From positions 221,253 through 285,252 of the forward strand of contig NZ_JAGEVG010000003.1 in the NCBI RefSeq assembly GCF_017581925.1: DNA of 64,000 nucleotides, written 5' to 3'. Positions within the stretch are counted from its first letter, which is position 1. Every line of letters begins with the position of its first letter. The translations under genes and the position numbers were made by a program. Positions 1-11,093 of this stretch are shown piece after piece. This DNA is from Gelidibacter pelagius (lineage in GTDB: Bacteria > Bacteroidota > Bacteroidia > Flavobacteriales > Flavobacteriaceae). Under the pieces are notes generated by a model. That model saw only the letters and a program-made list of their open reading frames with translations. It made no database searches and was not told where the DNA came from.

Positions 1-38
1 AGGCAAAAAATAAAATAAATAGAGATGTATAAAGGCGA

Positions 39-938
39 TTATTTGGCACTTTGGACAAGTTTTTTGATACGGTTAAAATCTTCTTCAGAATGAAAAGGAA
101 TGCTTATGGTCCCTTTTCCGTTCTTACTCACTTTAACGTCTATTTTGTGGCCAAAGTATTCTGAAAACTCCTTTACCCCATTTTTAACAAAGGTAGGTAG
201 TTCTGGTTTTTCAGAAACTTTTGTTTCGCTTTTGTTGTGATAGTTCTTTACCAAAGCTTCCGTGTCTCTAACTGATAGTTTATTGGAAAGTATTTTTTCG
301 TAAATATCGAGCTGATTGGATTGGTCCTCTATATTGATGATGGCACGTCCATGTCCCATAGAAATAAATCCGTCACGCATGCCCGTTTGAATGATAGGAT
401 CCAGTTTTAATAGACGGAGATAGTTGGCTATGGTCGATCGTTTTTTACCCACACGCTCGCTCATTTGCTCTTGGGTCAATTGGATTTCATCAATCAGCCG
501 TTGGTAAGACAAGGCGATTTCGATAGGATCTAAATCTTGACGTTGGATATTTTCGACCAAAGCCATTTCCAAGGATTCTTGGTCGTTGGCAATTCTGATA
601 TATGCTGGAATGGTTGGCAACCCAATAAGTTTGGAAGCTCTAAATCGGCGTTCTCCTGAGACTAGTTGATATTTGTTGAAATCAAGCTTTCTAACAGTAA
701 TGGGTTGAATAACTCCCAGTTCCTTGATGGAGGATGCTAGTTCTCTAAGCGTTTCTTCGTTAAAATTGGTTCGTGGTTGAAAGGGGTTGATTTCAATGGC
801 CTCCAATTCTAACTCCACAATATTACCGATGACTTTATCGGCATTTTTATCCTGAACCGATTTAATATCGTTTGATGGATCTTTTAAAAGTGCTGATAAC
901 CCTCTTCCTAAAGCTTGTTTTTTTGTTGCCTTCGCCAT
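39..938 (-). CDS. parB: ParB chromosome-partitioning protein
   Basis: This protein binds centromere-like parS sites, spreads as a CTP-dependent clamp and stimulates the ParA ATPase during chromosome segregation. The 299 residues carry the ParA-contacting N-terminal LGRGLSALL segment (about 10-18), the NPFQPR box (51-56), the clamp motif GERRFRA (95-101), then ENIQRQDL and a helix-turn-helix of the KorB type (about 140-190), followed by a short C-terminal dimerisation region. The length is normal for the family. The start codon overlaps the parA stop by one base, so the two genes are translationally coupled. I saw no parS-like palindrome (TGTTNCACGTGNAACA) in the window, so the sites must lie elsewhere. 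Assignment is secure. Confidence 0.97.
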   Translation of the reverse strand: MAKATKKQALGRGLSALLKDPSNDIKSVQDKNADKVIGNIVELELEAIEINPFQPRTNFNEETLRELASSIKELGVIQPITVRKLDFNKYQLVSGERRFRASKLIGLPTIPAYIRIANDQESLEMALVENIQRQDLDPIEIALSYQRLIDEIQLTQEQMSERVGKKRSTIANYLRLLKLDPIIQTGMRDGFISMGHGRAIINIEDQSNQLDIYEKILSNKLSVRDTEALVKNYHNKSETKVSEKPELPTFVKNGVKEFSEYFGHKIDVKVSKNGKGTISIPFHSEEDFNRIKKLVQSAK

Positions 939-1702
939 TAATCGTTCTTTTTAATAATTTCTTTTGCTAAACTTAAATAATTGGTGGCACCTTTACTACT
1001 CACATCATAATTGATAATGCTTTCTCCAAAGCTTGGTGCTTCTCCCAGCCGTACGTTACGCTGAATGATCGTATCAAAAACCATATCACTAAAATGCTTC
1101 TGCACCTCTTCAACAACTTGGTTTGACAAACGAAGTCGGGCGTCATACATGGTCAACAACATGCCTTCGATATCCAAATCTGGATTATGGATGCGTTGTA
1201 CACTTTTAATGGTATTCAACAATTTGCCCAATCCTTCCAACGCAAAATATTCACATTGTATTGGAATGATGACCGAGTCTGCAGCAGTAAGCGCATTTAA
1301 AGTCAAAAGTCCCAAAGATGGGGCGCAGTCAATCAAAATATAATCGTATTGGTCCTTCAGGTGGTGAATGGCTTTTTTGAGCATGTACTCACGTTCTTCT
1401 TTGTCCACCAGTTCAATTTCAATGGCCACCAAATCAATGTGGGCAGGAATGATATCCACATGTGGTGCAGTTGTAGGAATGATGCACTGTTCTGCTTTTG
1501 CAGAATGTTCAATAAGTTGATAGGAACCAACTTCTACGCTATCTACATCAATGCCCAGGCCAGATGACGCATTGGCTTGCGGATCGGCATCTATCAATAA
1601 TACTTTTTTCTCTAAAGCGCCCAAGGAAGCAGCTAAGTTTACTGATGTTGTTGTTTTACCAACACCTCCTTTTTGATTGGCTATTGCAATGATTTTACCC
1701 AT
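938..1702 (-). CDS. parA: ParA/Soj chromosome-partitioning ATPase
   Basis: This is the MinD/ParA-family ATPase that forms a nucleoid-bound gradient on which ParB-parS complexes move. It opens with the deviant Walker A motif KGGVGKTTT at residues 11-19, continues with the DADPQ switch near residue 40 and the hydrophobic Walker B segment ILIDCAPSLG near 122-131. The length of 254 residues is that of the small chromosomal Soj type without an N-terminal DNA-binding extension. It is the first gene of a two-gene operon with parB. The upstream gap (1703-1944) holds a terminator that belongs to the M16 peptidase gene further right. Confidence 0.97.
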   Translation of the reverse strand: MGKIIAIANQKGGVGKTTTSVNLAASLGALEKKVLLIDADPQANASSGLGIDVDSVEVGSYQLIEHSAKAEQCIIPTTAPHVDIIPAHIDLVAIEIELVDKEEREYMLKKAIHHLKDQYDYILIDCAPSLGLLTLNALTAADSVIIPIQCEYFALEGLGKLLNTIKSVQRIHNPDLDIEGMLLTMYDARLRLSNQVVEEVQKHFSDMVFDTIIQRNVRLGEAPSFGESIINYDVSSKGATNYLSLAKEIIKKND

Positions 1703-1893
1703 TAAATCTTCTGGTTTTAGTCGCTGTAAAAATACAATTATTTGTGGGTTTAAAAAATGTTACTTGTTAACAAATGGTTTGGGCTGATATGATGGGAAGT
1801 AATGGGATTATTGGATGTTAACGGACCTTTGATGATGTCATTGTATGGAATTTCAGATGTCTATTTACGGAATTAAATGACCCTTGAACAAAC

Positions 1894-1923
1894 AAAAAGC
1901 AGCTTCAATTGAAACTGCTTTTA
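1894..1923 (-). terminator. Rho-independent terminator of the M16 peptidase gene
   Basis: Stem AAAAGCAG (1895-1902) pairs with CTGCTTTT (1915-1922), with further TTCAATTGAA pairing inside. On the minus strand the stem ends in a T-rich run, and it lies about 20 bp after the stop of the leftward peptidase gene. Confidence 0.75.
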
Positions 1924-1944
1924 ATAGGACTAAATTTTTGTGGT

Positions 1945-4800
1945 TTATTTTTCTGGATTCTGGATCCCAATAATATAGCCTTGTGTTAAATATTTTTTTG
2001 CCACATTATGAAGATCTTCTTTGGTTAAATTGGCCACGGTGTTTTCAAATTCCAACATCTTCTTAGCCTCCATTCCCTGATAGTCGGCATTTCTTAGTGT
2101 TCTTAACCAAAAGCGATTGTCTTTTAAATTCTCCTTATAATCTAAAAGTTGCGCTTCTTTTATCTTTGTCATATCTTCATCTGTAGGACCTTCTTTAACC
2201 AGTTTATCAACTTCAGCTAAGGTTGCAGCGGTAAGTTTTTCAACATTTTCTGGTCCACATGGGAAGCTGATGTTAAAACTGTACCACTCATAAGGTATTT
2301 TGTTGATGTTTCCACGTGCGCCAACACCGTAGACGCCACCTTCTTCCTCCCTGAGTTTTTCAATGAGCTTGATGGATAACACTTCGCCTAAGCTTTTTAG
2401 GGCATGGTCCTCCTTTTCAGAATATTCTGTTGGGCCGTGATAGGTCATGCGTACCATACTTTTTGGATCTTTTCCTATTTCTACAATCTTTTCATGCTGT
2501 CCAGTCAATGGCCTGAAATCATCTACCTTATACATTGCTTTCGATTGTGTGGCGGGTAAGCTCGCTAAATATTTCTCACTGTATTCTATAAGCTTCTTTT
2601 CATCGATGTTGCCGACAAAGTAGAAGTGAAAATTGCCAGCATCGGCAAAACGTTCCTGATATTTTTTGTAAGCCAAGTCGTAATCTGCATTTTCCATATC
2701 TTCAGGAGTAGGAAAGCCGATATATCTTGGGTTGTCGCCATACATGAATTTGCCCATTTCTACTTGGAAAAAAAATTGCGGACTTGACATCATGTTGGAC
2801 ATAAATGCCTTTTGTTTTTCCTTATAAGAATTGTAGGCGTCTTTATCTTTGTTCAATGCCGTAAAATATAAATGGGTCAACTGAAACAATGCTTCCAAAT
2901 CTTTAGGTGACGCATTTCCTGAAAAGCCTTCATTATAAGCACCAATACTTGGTCTTACATTGACCATTTTACCCGAAAGGATTTTGGACATTTCATTTTT
3001 GTCAAAATTATTTACCCCAGCCTCGCCCAAGCCGCCATTGGCAAAACTTGTAGCTTTATAGTCTTCATCAGAATATAAAGACGTGCCGCCATAACTGAAG
3101 GCATCAAACAATATTTCGTCGTTTTTGAAATCGGTGATTTTGTAGGTCACCGTCGCGCCATTGCCCAAAATCAAAGTGGTGGTTCCTAAAGCTTCATCTT
3201 TTTTGTAATCTGTAATTTGTCCAGCTGGAGGCACATCGGTCATCAATGCAGCCGCCACTTCCTTGTCTTCGTAAGGCGTTAATTCCGTATTTTTGATGTT
3301 GTCCAAAACGCCCTGCACTTCAGCTTCTGTTACTTTAGCAATACCTTCTTTTTCTGGACCTGTCAGAATGATCACGCGATTATCTTCTTTAATATAATTG
3401 GCAATTAATGAATTGACATCGTCCAAAGTAATGTCTGGCATGTGTTCCTTTTGGAAGGTGTATTCCCATGCAATACCGGGAACAGGCTTTTGTTCCAAGA
3501 AATTGTTTACAAGTTGGCTGATAATTTGTGCTGATTCCGTTTTGTCTCTGTCTTTGTATCCCTTTTCCAATCGGGCGAGAATGTCCTTTTTAGCACGTTC
3601 CAATTCGCCTTCAAAAAATCCGAACTGTTTGACACGCTCATTTTCCTCCAACAATGTCTTGAGAGCGTTCAGTTGTCCTGTTTCACTGGTCATGGCAAAC
3701 GATTGATAGGCTTCCTTTGTTCGGGCATAAGTGCCCCCATGATAACTAAATCCAAAAACAAAAGGCGGATTTGGACTGTTTCTCAATTCGTCCAATCGGT
3801 TGTTCAGCATTTGTCCAAACAGTGATTCCACCATAGCGTGCTTATAATCAGCGATAATAAGATCAGGGGTTGCACTGTCATAATCCTTGAACAGAACTTG
3901 GACTTGCGAAAAGGAGGCTTCTTTATCAGTTTCGACGGCGATAAAGGTTTCCTTGTGGTTTGGCATGTCATAAATGGCACGCTCTCTCGGGTTTTTTGCA
4001 GCTGGGATTTTTCCGAAATGGGATTTTATTTTTTCTTCTAAAGTTTTGACGTCCAAATCGCCAACGGCAATAACGGCCATTAAATCTGGTCTGTACCAGT
4101 CTTTGTAAAACCGTTTTAGACTTTCATAATCAAAAGTTTCAAGATTTTCTTTGGTGCCAATCGGCAATCTATCGGCATATTTGGATCCGTAAAGTAATTT
4201 TGGTAAATAATTTTGTCGCATCCGCTCATCCGCACCTTTTCCTAGGCGGTATTCTTCTAATACGACACCGCGTTCATTGTCAATTTCCTCATGGGTCAAA
4301 AGGGCATTGTGCGCCCAGTCTTCAATTATCTGAAATCCTTTTTCCAGTTTTTCAGGATCATCACTTGGAATAGGAAGAATGTAAACGGTTTCATCAAAAC
4401 TTGTGTAAGCGTTTAAATGTGCACCAAATTTCACACCTATACTTTGCAGATAGCTGACCAATTCATTTTTTTCAAAATTTTTGGTGCCGTTAAAATTCAT
4501 GTGTTCCATAAAATGTGCAAGCCCCAGTTGATCTTCATCCTCTAAAATTGAACCAGCGTTGACTACAAGACGCAGTTCTACTTTGTTTTCGGGTTTCCCA
4601 TTGTTTTTAATATAATAGGTAAGACCGTTGTCCAATTTACCCATTTTGACTTCTGGGTTAAAAGGAATGTTTTCGGTAGCAGTGGTCTTGGTAGCAGGTG
4701 TCTTTTGCTTGACCGCATTGATTTGTTGGGCAAAACCCGTGGCGACAGTCATCAAAGAGACTGACATCACAAGGCTTGCGAGTTTGAGGGATTTTAGCAT
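1945..4800 (-). CDS. M16 family zinc metallopeptidase, two-repeat form
   Basis: This is a secreted pitrilysin-type endopeptidase predicted to degrade peptides in the periplasm or at the cell surface. A signal peptide occupies residues 1-24 (cleavage after TGFA). The inverted zinc motif HFMEH lies at residues 96-100, and the third zinc ligand is in the downstream segment NERGVVLEEYR. The 951 residues hold two M16 halves; the second lacks HxxEH but carries the GGVYGVGARG segment that completes the active site. A second M16 gene lies 1.2 kb away on the opposite strand beyond a reductase gene, but the two differ too much to be a recent duplication. The substrate is unknown. Confidence 0.92.
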   Translation of the reverse strand: MLKSLKLASLVMSVSLMTVATGFAQQINAVKQKTPATKTTATENIPFNPEVKMGKLDNGLTYYIKNNGKPENKVELRLVVNAGSILEDEDQLGLAHFMEHMNFNGTKNFEKNELVSYLQSIGVKFGAHLNAYTSFDETVYILPIPSDDPEKLEKGFQIIEDWAHNALLTHEEIDNERGVVLEEYRLGKGADERMRQNYLPKLLYGSKYADRLPIGTKENLETFDYESLKRFYKDWYRPDLMAVIAVGDLDVKTLEEKIKSHFGKIPAAKNPRERAIYDMPNHKETFIAVETDKEASFSQVQVLFKDYDSATPDLIIADYKHAMVESLFGQMLNNRLDELRNSPNPPFVFGFSYHGGTYARTKEAYQSFAMTSETGQLNALKTLLEENERVKQFGFFEGELERAKKDILARLEKGYKDRDKTESAQIISQLVNNFLEQKPVPGIAWEYTFQKEHMPDITLDDVNSLIANYIKEDNRVIILTGPEKEGIAKVTEAEVQGVLDNIKNTELTPYEDKEVAAALMTDVPPAGQITDYKKDEALGTTTLILGNGATVTYKITDFKNDEILFDAFSYGGTSLYSDEDYKATSFANGGLGEAGVNNFDKNEMSKILSGKMVNVRPSIGAYNEGFSGNASPKDLEALFQLTHLYFTALNKDKDAYNSYKEKQKAFMSNMMSSPQFFFQVEMGKFMYGDNPRYIGFPTPEDMENADYDLAYKKYQERFADAGNFHFYFVGNIDEKKLIEYSEKYLASLPATQSKAMYKVDDFRPLTGQHEKIVEIGKDPKSMVRMTYHGPTEYSEKEDHALKSLGEVLSIKLIEKLREEEGGVYGVGARGNINKIPYEWYSFNISFPCGPENVEKLTAATLAEVDKLVKEGPTDEDMTKIKEAQLLDYKENLKDNRFWLRTLRNADYQGMEAKKMLEFENTVANLTKEDLHNVAKKYLTQGYIIGIQNPEK

Positions 4801-4890
4801 AACATTGAATGGTTTAAATTAATTTGTATTTATCTGAGTTAAATATAACTAAATTTTTAGTTCATAAAACCAGAGTTTATAATAAACCTC

Positions 4891-5775
4891 TTATTTATTT
4901 GATTTTTTAGCTCTAATCATCGCTTCCAACTGGTCCCACATTTCTTCCGGAATTGCTTCCAATAGGTTAAACTGTCCTGCACCTTTTAGCCATTCGCCAC
5001 CATCAATAGTAATCACTTCTCCGTTGACATAGGCAGAAAAATCAGAGACTAAATAGGCAGCGAGATTCGCCAATTCCTGATGCTCACCCACACGATTTAG
5101 GGGTACTTTTTTAGCCATGTCAAACTTGTCTTTCAAATCACCTGGCAAGAGCCGGTCCCAAGCCCCTTTTGTAGGGAACGGTCCCGGAGCAATGGCGTTA
5201 AAGCGCATTCCGTATTTTGCCCATTCCACAGCAAGACTGCGGGTCATGGCCAACACACCAGCTTTGGCTGTAGCACTTGGTACCACATAAGCGGATCCTG
5301 TCCAGGCGTAAGTAGTCACAATATTGAGGACGGAAGTATTGGTTTGCTTCGTGTCAATCCAATGTTTTCCAAATGCCAAGGTGCAATTTTTGGTGCCTTT
5401 TAATACAATATCTATAATGGTATCAAATGCATTGGCGGAAAGGCGCTCAGTAGGAGAGATGAAGTTTCCGGCTGCATTATTTAACAAAACATCTACTTTC
5501 CCAAATTTTTTGATTGCCCCTTTCAACATGGCTTCTACCTCGTCATAATTGCGGACATCACATTGCAATGGCAGACAGATACCGTTGGTTTCTTTTTCAA
5601 GTTCCTCAGCAGTAGTTTTTAATTTATCAAGATTACGCGAGGTAATCGCAACATTGGCGCCCAATTCTAAAAAATATTTTGACATGGCTTTACCCAATCC
5701 GCTACCCCCACCGGTAACTACTATTGTTTTTCCTTTTAAAGCATCATCTCTGAGCATTTTTTGTGTATAAGTCAT
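4891..5775 (-). CDS. Short-chain reductase of the 2,4-dienoyl-CoA reductase (DECR) type
   Basis: Rossmann-fold SDR. The cofactor motif TGGGSGLG is at residues 21-28 and NNAAGN at 99-104. The classical YxxxK is absent: four residues before Lys171 there is Ser. A Tyr lies 15 residues before the lysine (Tyr156), the arrangement known from mitochondrial DECR1, and the surrounding words NNAAGNFISPTERLS and VVPSATAKAGV are also DECR-like. The inferred reaction is NADPH-dependent reduction of 2,4-dienoyl-CoA during oxidation of unsaturated fatty acids. This differs from the flavin enzyme FadH of Escherichia coli, so I give no symbol. It stands alone between two M16 peptidase genes. Broader SDR activity cannot be excluded. 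Confidence 0.88.
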   Translation of the reverse strand: MTYTQKMLRDDALKGKTIVVTGGGSGLGKAMSKYFLELGANVAITSRNLDKLKTTAEELEKETNGICLPLQCDVRNYDEVEAMLKGAIKKFGKVDVLLNNAAGNFISPTERLSANAFDTIIDIVLKGTKNCTLAFGKHWIDTKQTNTSVLNIVTTYAWTGSAYVVPSATAKAGVLAMTRSLAVEWAKYGMRFNAIAPGPFPTKGAWDRLLPGDLKDKFDMAKKVPLNRVGEHQELANLAAYLVSDFSAYVNGEVITIDGGEWLKGAGQFNLLEAIPEEMWDQLEAMIRAKKSNK

Positions 5776-5848
5776 TTTTTATATTTTATTAAGTGAATTT
5801 AAAAATACGGATAATATATTATGAATTCCATTCTGGAAAGTCAAATTA

Positions 5849-5867
5849 TTCCCACCAGTGGGTTTTA
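5849..5867. repeat. Copy 1 of the 20-bp CCCAC/GTGGG palindrome
   Basis: The sequence is TTCCCACCAGTGGGTTTTA. It is one of five related copies in this window (others at 22916, 28781, 50461 and 52267), always in the same orientation and always intergenic. Confidence 0.7.
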
Positions 5868-5977
5868 ATACTCCGAGGTCCTTGTTCCTTAAAAGCGTAG
5901 AAGCTATTGGCTTGGAGATTGGAAAAATTTATGGGATTTTTTTTATACCTTTAAACTGAATCAATTATCCATTAACT

Positions 5978-8746
5978 ATGAAAAATCACACCCATTTATT
6001 CAGAATTGCATTTGCAATGCTGCTGTGTCTTTCACTATCCCTCTCTGCGGAAGCACAAATCAAAAAAGTTGCAAGTGTAGAAGGAATTACGGAATACAGA
6101 TTGGACAATGGTCTAAAAGTCCTTTTGTTTCCTGACAATTCCGCACAAACTATCACTGTCAACATTACCTATATGGTAGGCTCCCGTCATGAAGGATACG
6201 GCGAAAAAGGCATGGCCCATTTGCTGGAACATATGGTGTTTAAAGGCACACCAAATCATCCAAATATTCCAGAAGAGCTGTCCGCTCGCGGCGCAAGACC
6301 AAATGGTACTACGTGGTACGACCGAACCAATTACTTTGAAACCTTCAATGCCACCGATGAAAATTTAGATTGGGCCTTAGATTTGGAGTCGGACAGAATG
6401 GTCAATTCCTATATCGCAAAAGAAGATTTGGAGTCGGAGTTTTCAGTGGTGCGTAATGAATTTGAAAGCGGTGAAAATTCGCCATCACGAGTGTTGATGC
6501 AAGGCGTTGCAAGTGCTGCTTATTTATGGCATAATTACGGACAATCTACCATTGGTAACAAGTCGGATATTGAGCGTGTACCAATTGAGAACTTACAAGC
6601 CTTTTACAAAAAATATTACCGTCCGGATAATGCCATATTAATGATTACCGGAAAATTTGATACCGAAAAAACTTTGGCGTTAGTTGAAAAAAAGTTCGGA
6701 CCAATTAAAAATCCAGATGTTGAATTAAAAGATATCCCGACCATTGAGCCAGCACAGGATGGCGAAAAACGGGTGACTTTAAATCGGGTGGGCGATTTGC
6801 AAATAGTGTCCGCACTTTATCATGTGCCTGCAGGTTCGCATGAAGATGCTGCGGCATTGGCCATTGCTGAGCAAGTTTTGACTGATGAGCCTTCCGGCAG
6901 ATTGTATAAAGCTTTAATTGATACTCAAAAAGCATCTGGGATCTGGTCTTTTACACCATTTACAAAAGAGCCTTCTTTCTTTTATATGAACGTTGATGTG
7001 CCTTCAGATAAATCTTTAGCTGAAGCCGAAACAATTTTCTTGACTACTTTGGATAAGTTGGCAGATCATCCGATAACGGAGGCTGAATTAAATCGAGCGA
7101 AGGCGAATATGTTGAAGCAGATGGATCAAATTTTTAGAAACTCCTCTTATTTGGGAACTTATATGAGCGAATTTATTGGAGCGGGCGACTGGCGATTGGC
7201 GTTCATCTTTAGAGATCGTATTGAAGAAATGACGGTTGATAAAGTTAATGAGGCCATCAAAACATATTTTATTCCTACAAACAGAACTGTCGGAAATTTT
7301 ATCCCAACAAAAAATCCAATACGTGTTGGTATTCCACATACAGAAAACGTTGAAGACTTAGTTGCCAATTATAAAGGTAGGGAAGCATTGGATGCTGGCG
7401 AAGCCTTTGATGTATCTTATGAAAATATTCAAAATACCTTGCAGACCGGAACGTTGGCAAGTAGCAATATTGAATATGGATTGATCAAAAAAGACAATCG
7501 TGGTAAAACCGTCAATCTCACGTTCTCTTTACGTACAGGGAACGTTGATCAGTTGATGAATAAAGGGCTCGCTGCAAGATATACAGCGCAAATGCTGAAC
7601 AAAGGCACTAAAACAAAATCCAGACAAGATATTGAGGACAAGCTGAGCGCCTTAAAATCGTCTGTATATTTTAGTGGATCCAACGGTCGTGTTACAGCAT
7701 CGGTCAATAGTACGGAGGAAAACTTAATGGAAACTTTGGCATTGATGACAGATATGTTGAAAAACCCCGTATTTGACGCCACGGAGTTGGAAAAACTGAA
7801 AACTCAAGACTTGGCCAGCCTGGAAGAGCGCAAATCAGAACCACAATCTGTAGTTTCGAGACAAATAGGTTTATTGAACAACCGTTATGAAAAGGGACAT
7901 CCTTTATATAGTATGACTTTAGATGAGGAAATTGCTGCAATAAAAGCAGTGAATGTAGCTGATTTAAAAGCCTATTACAAAGGTTTTTATGGAGTCAACA
8001 AAAGCACTTCTGTAGTGGCTATTGGCAATATGGATGAAGAAGCGGTAAAGACCTATTTCGATAAAACCTATGCCGATTTCAAATCGGATAAACCTTATAC
8101 GGAAATCAGTAATAAGTTTCAAAACAGTAAGCCAGCAAATGAAAAAATTCTCACCCCAGACAAGAAAAATGCCTTCACTTTAGGTGTTTTGTCTTTTGAA
8201 GGAAGCGAATATAACGATGACTATGCTGCGTTACAAGTGGCAGGAGAGATTTTTGGAGGTGGTTTTTTAAATTCTCGTATTGCAGGTCGATTACGTCAAA
8301 AAGACGGTGTGAGTTATGGTGCAGGCGGCAATGTGCAAGTGGATAATAATAAGGATGATAAAAACTCGTCCATGTACATTTATGCCATTTATGCTCCAGA
8401 AAATGCAGCAAAGGTGCAGCAAGGTTTTAGAGAGGAAATTGCACGCTATATCACTGACGGTATTACGGAAGAAGAACTTAAGAATGCTGTCAATGGTTGG
8501 GTACAAGAGCAGAATGTATCGAGAGCCAAGGATAATGAATTGGCGAGAGTCATCAGCAACAATTTGTATTTGGACAGAGATATGATGTTCCAGGAGAATG
8601 TTGAAAAACAAGTCAAAAAATTAACCGTTGAAGATGTCAATAAAGCCATTAAGAAGTACTTTAAGGATTACGAAAACTGGACGGTAGTGAATGGTGGCGA
8701 TTTTGATAATTTTGAAATTAAGCAAGAGGATAAAAAAGTAGATTAA
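5978..8746 (+). CDS. M16 family zinc metallopeptidase (second, two-repeat form)
   Basis: This is a secreted insulinase/pitrilysin-like peptidase of 922 residues. Its signal peptide is residues 1-27 (ending SLSAEAQ). The zinc motif HLLEH is at 81-85, with the third ligand in the NEFESGENSP region. The C-terminal half has the inactive-domain signature GVSYGAGGN. The motif context (MAHLLEHMVFKGT) is closer to the mitochondrial-processing-peptidase branch than that of the 951-residue gene to its left, so the two probably cut different peptides. It is transcribed away from the DECR-like gene and followed by a strong terminator, so it is likely monocistronic. Confidence 0.93.
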   Translation: MKNHTHLFRIAFAMLLCLSLSLSAEAQIKKVASVEGITEYRLDNGLKVLLFPDNSAQTITVNITYMVGSRHEGYGEKGMAHLLEHMVFKGTPNHPNIPEELSARGARPNGTTWYDRTNYFETFNATDENLDWALDLESDRMVNSYIAKEDLESEFSVVRNEFESGENSPSRVLMQGVASAAYLWHNYGQSTIGNKSDIERVPIENLQAFYKKYYRPDNAILMITGKFDTEKTLALVEKKFGPIKNPDVELKDIPTIEPAQDGEKRVTLNRVGDLQIVSALYHVPAGSHEDAAALAIAEQVLTDEPSGRLYKALIDTQKASGIWSFTPFTKEPSFFYMNVDVPSDKSLAEAETIFLTTLDKLADHPITEAELNRAKANMLKQMDQIFRNSSYLGTYMSEFIGAGDWRLAFIFRDRIEEMTVDKVNEAIKTYFIPTNRTVGNFIPTKNPIRVGIPHTENVEDLVANYKGREALDAGEAFDVSYENIQNTLQTGTLASSNIEYGLIKKDNRGKTVNLTFSLRTGNVDQLMNKGLAARYTAQMLNKGTKTKSRQDIEDKLSALKSSVYFSGSNGRVTASVNSTEENLMETLALMTDMLKNPVFDATELEKLKTQDLASLEERKSEPQSVVSRQIGLLNNRYEKGHPLYSMTLDEEIAAIKAVNVADLKAYYKGFYGVNKSTSVVAIGNMDEEAVKTYFDKTYADFKSDKPYTEISNKFQNSKPANEKILTPDKKNAFTLGVLSFEGSEYNDDYAALQVAGEIFGGGFLNSRIAGRLRQKDGVSYGAGGNVQVDNNKDDKNSSMYIYAIYAPENAAKVQQGFREEIARYITDGITEEELKNAVNGWVQEQNVSRAKDNELARVISNNLYLDRDMMFQENVEKQVKKLTVEDVNKAIKKYFKDYENWTVVNGGDFDNFEIKQEDKKVD

Positions 8747-8769
8747 TAAAATTGTAACAAACATAATCA

Positions 8770-8807
8770 CCTGCTTCAACTGTTTTGCGCTTGGAGCAGG
8801 TTTTTTT
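8770..8807 (+). terminator. Rho-independent terminator of the second M16 gene
   Basis: Stem CCTGCTTCAA (8770-8779) pairs with TTGGAGCAGG (8791-8800) with one mismatch and is followed by seven T (8801-8807). It starts 24 bp after the stop codon. Confidence 0.88.
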
Positions 8808-9060
8808 AGTGAAACCCAAAACTCAAAAGTGAAGCGCATTGGGTTTTGATGGTTGAACTAATCCCGCTTCAGGGCGGGATGAAACCCAAAACTCAAAAGC
8901 GAAGCGCATTGGGTTTTGCCGGTTGTCCCGATAGTTCTATCGGGATAATCCCGCATTTGGGCGGGATCCGGAACCCCTGTCAGCCGACAGGCAGGCAAAA
9001 CTCAAAAGTGAAGTGCATTGGATTTTGCTGGCTGTCCCGATATCTAATGGGATAATCTCT
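8808..9060. repeat. Composite intergenic repeat with three hairpin units
   Basis: This fills most of the 8747-9343 gap. A unit of about 38 bp that begins GAAACCCAAAACTCAAAAG and ends GCATTGGGTTTTG occurs at 8811-8848 and 8881-8918, and in decayed form at 8996-9027. Its ends AAACCCAA and TTGGGTTT are complementary. Between the units are GC-rich hairpins, for example CCCGATAG/TATCGGG at 8927-8944, ATCCCGC/GCGGGAT at 8948-8967 and CCTGTC/GACAGG near 8976-8992. Related composite copies lie at 28801-28910 and 32490-32613. A short open frame across it (8846-9055) is a by-product of the repeat. Confidence 0.75.
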
Positions 9061-9315
9061 GCGGATGGTTATGGGATTAGCGGGATATATCTTTTACCTT
9101 CCAGCATTGGCTAGTGGCACAAATCTTATTTCTGAATTGGTAGAATGCTTCCATTCGACACCTCGAGGGTCTGCACTGAAGATATTTATTATTTTATTTT
9201 AAAATCGTAAACTCTTACAAGTGGTTGCACATGAATGCCTTAAGTGACTTAATAGATGATTGTTTGCCCTGATAAATAACTAAAATTAGATGCTCTAATA
9301 ACTATTTAAATTTTG

Positions 9316-9323
9316 TAAATTTG
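9316..9323 (+). promoter_or_regulatory. Candidate -7 box of the pyrG promoter
   Basis: TAAATTTG matches the Bacteroidota -7 consensus TAnnTTTG and lies 20 bp before the pyrG ATG. No clear -33 TTTG was found. The stretch 9061-9315 shows nothing else recognisable. Confidence 0.45.
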
Positions 9324-9334
9324 CCTGCGTTTAA

Positions 9335-10984
<1,650 letters not shown>

Positions 10985-11093
10985 ATTTGGTTGCATTTTT
11001 GTGTTATCCAATCTTATCAAAAACAGAATTAATTACCAACTTAAAAAAGACCTTAAAAGTTATTGTAACATGTCAGGTCTGAACATCACATAA

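Noticed and set aside
2310..2330. parS-like CCACGTG sequence inside the M16 gene
   Set aside because: Only the CACGTG core is present; the flanking arms of TGTTNCACGTGNAACA do not match.
8175..8611. Several open frames opposite or within the M16 gene
   Set aside because: They are shadows in other frames of a well-supported peptidase gene and lack signals of their own.
1945..8746. Recent duplication of the two M16 peptidase genes
   Set aside because: They share the family motifs but differ in length, sequence context and orientation, so they are old paralogues.
8846..9055. Open frame of 69 codons in the composite repeat
   Set aside because: The peptide repeats with the DNA repeat (MKPKTQKRSALGFAG-like units) and has no support beyond that.
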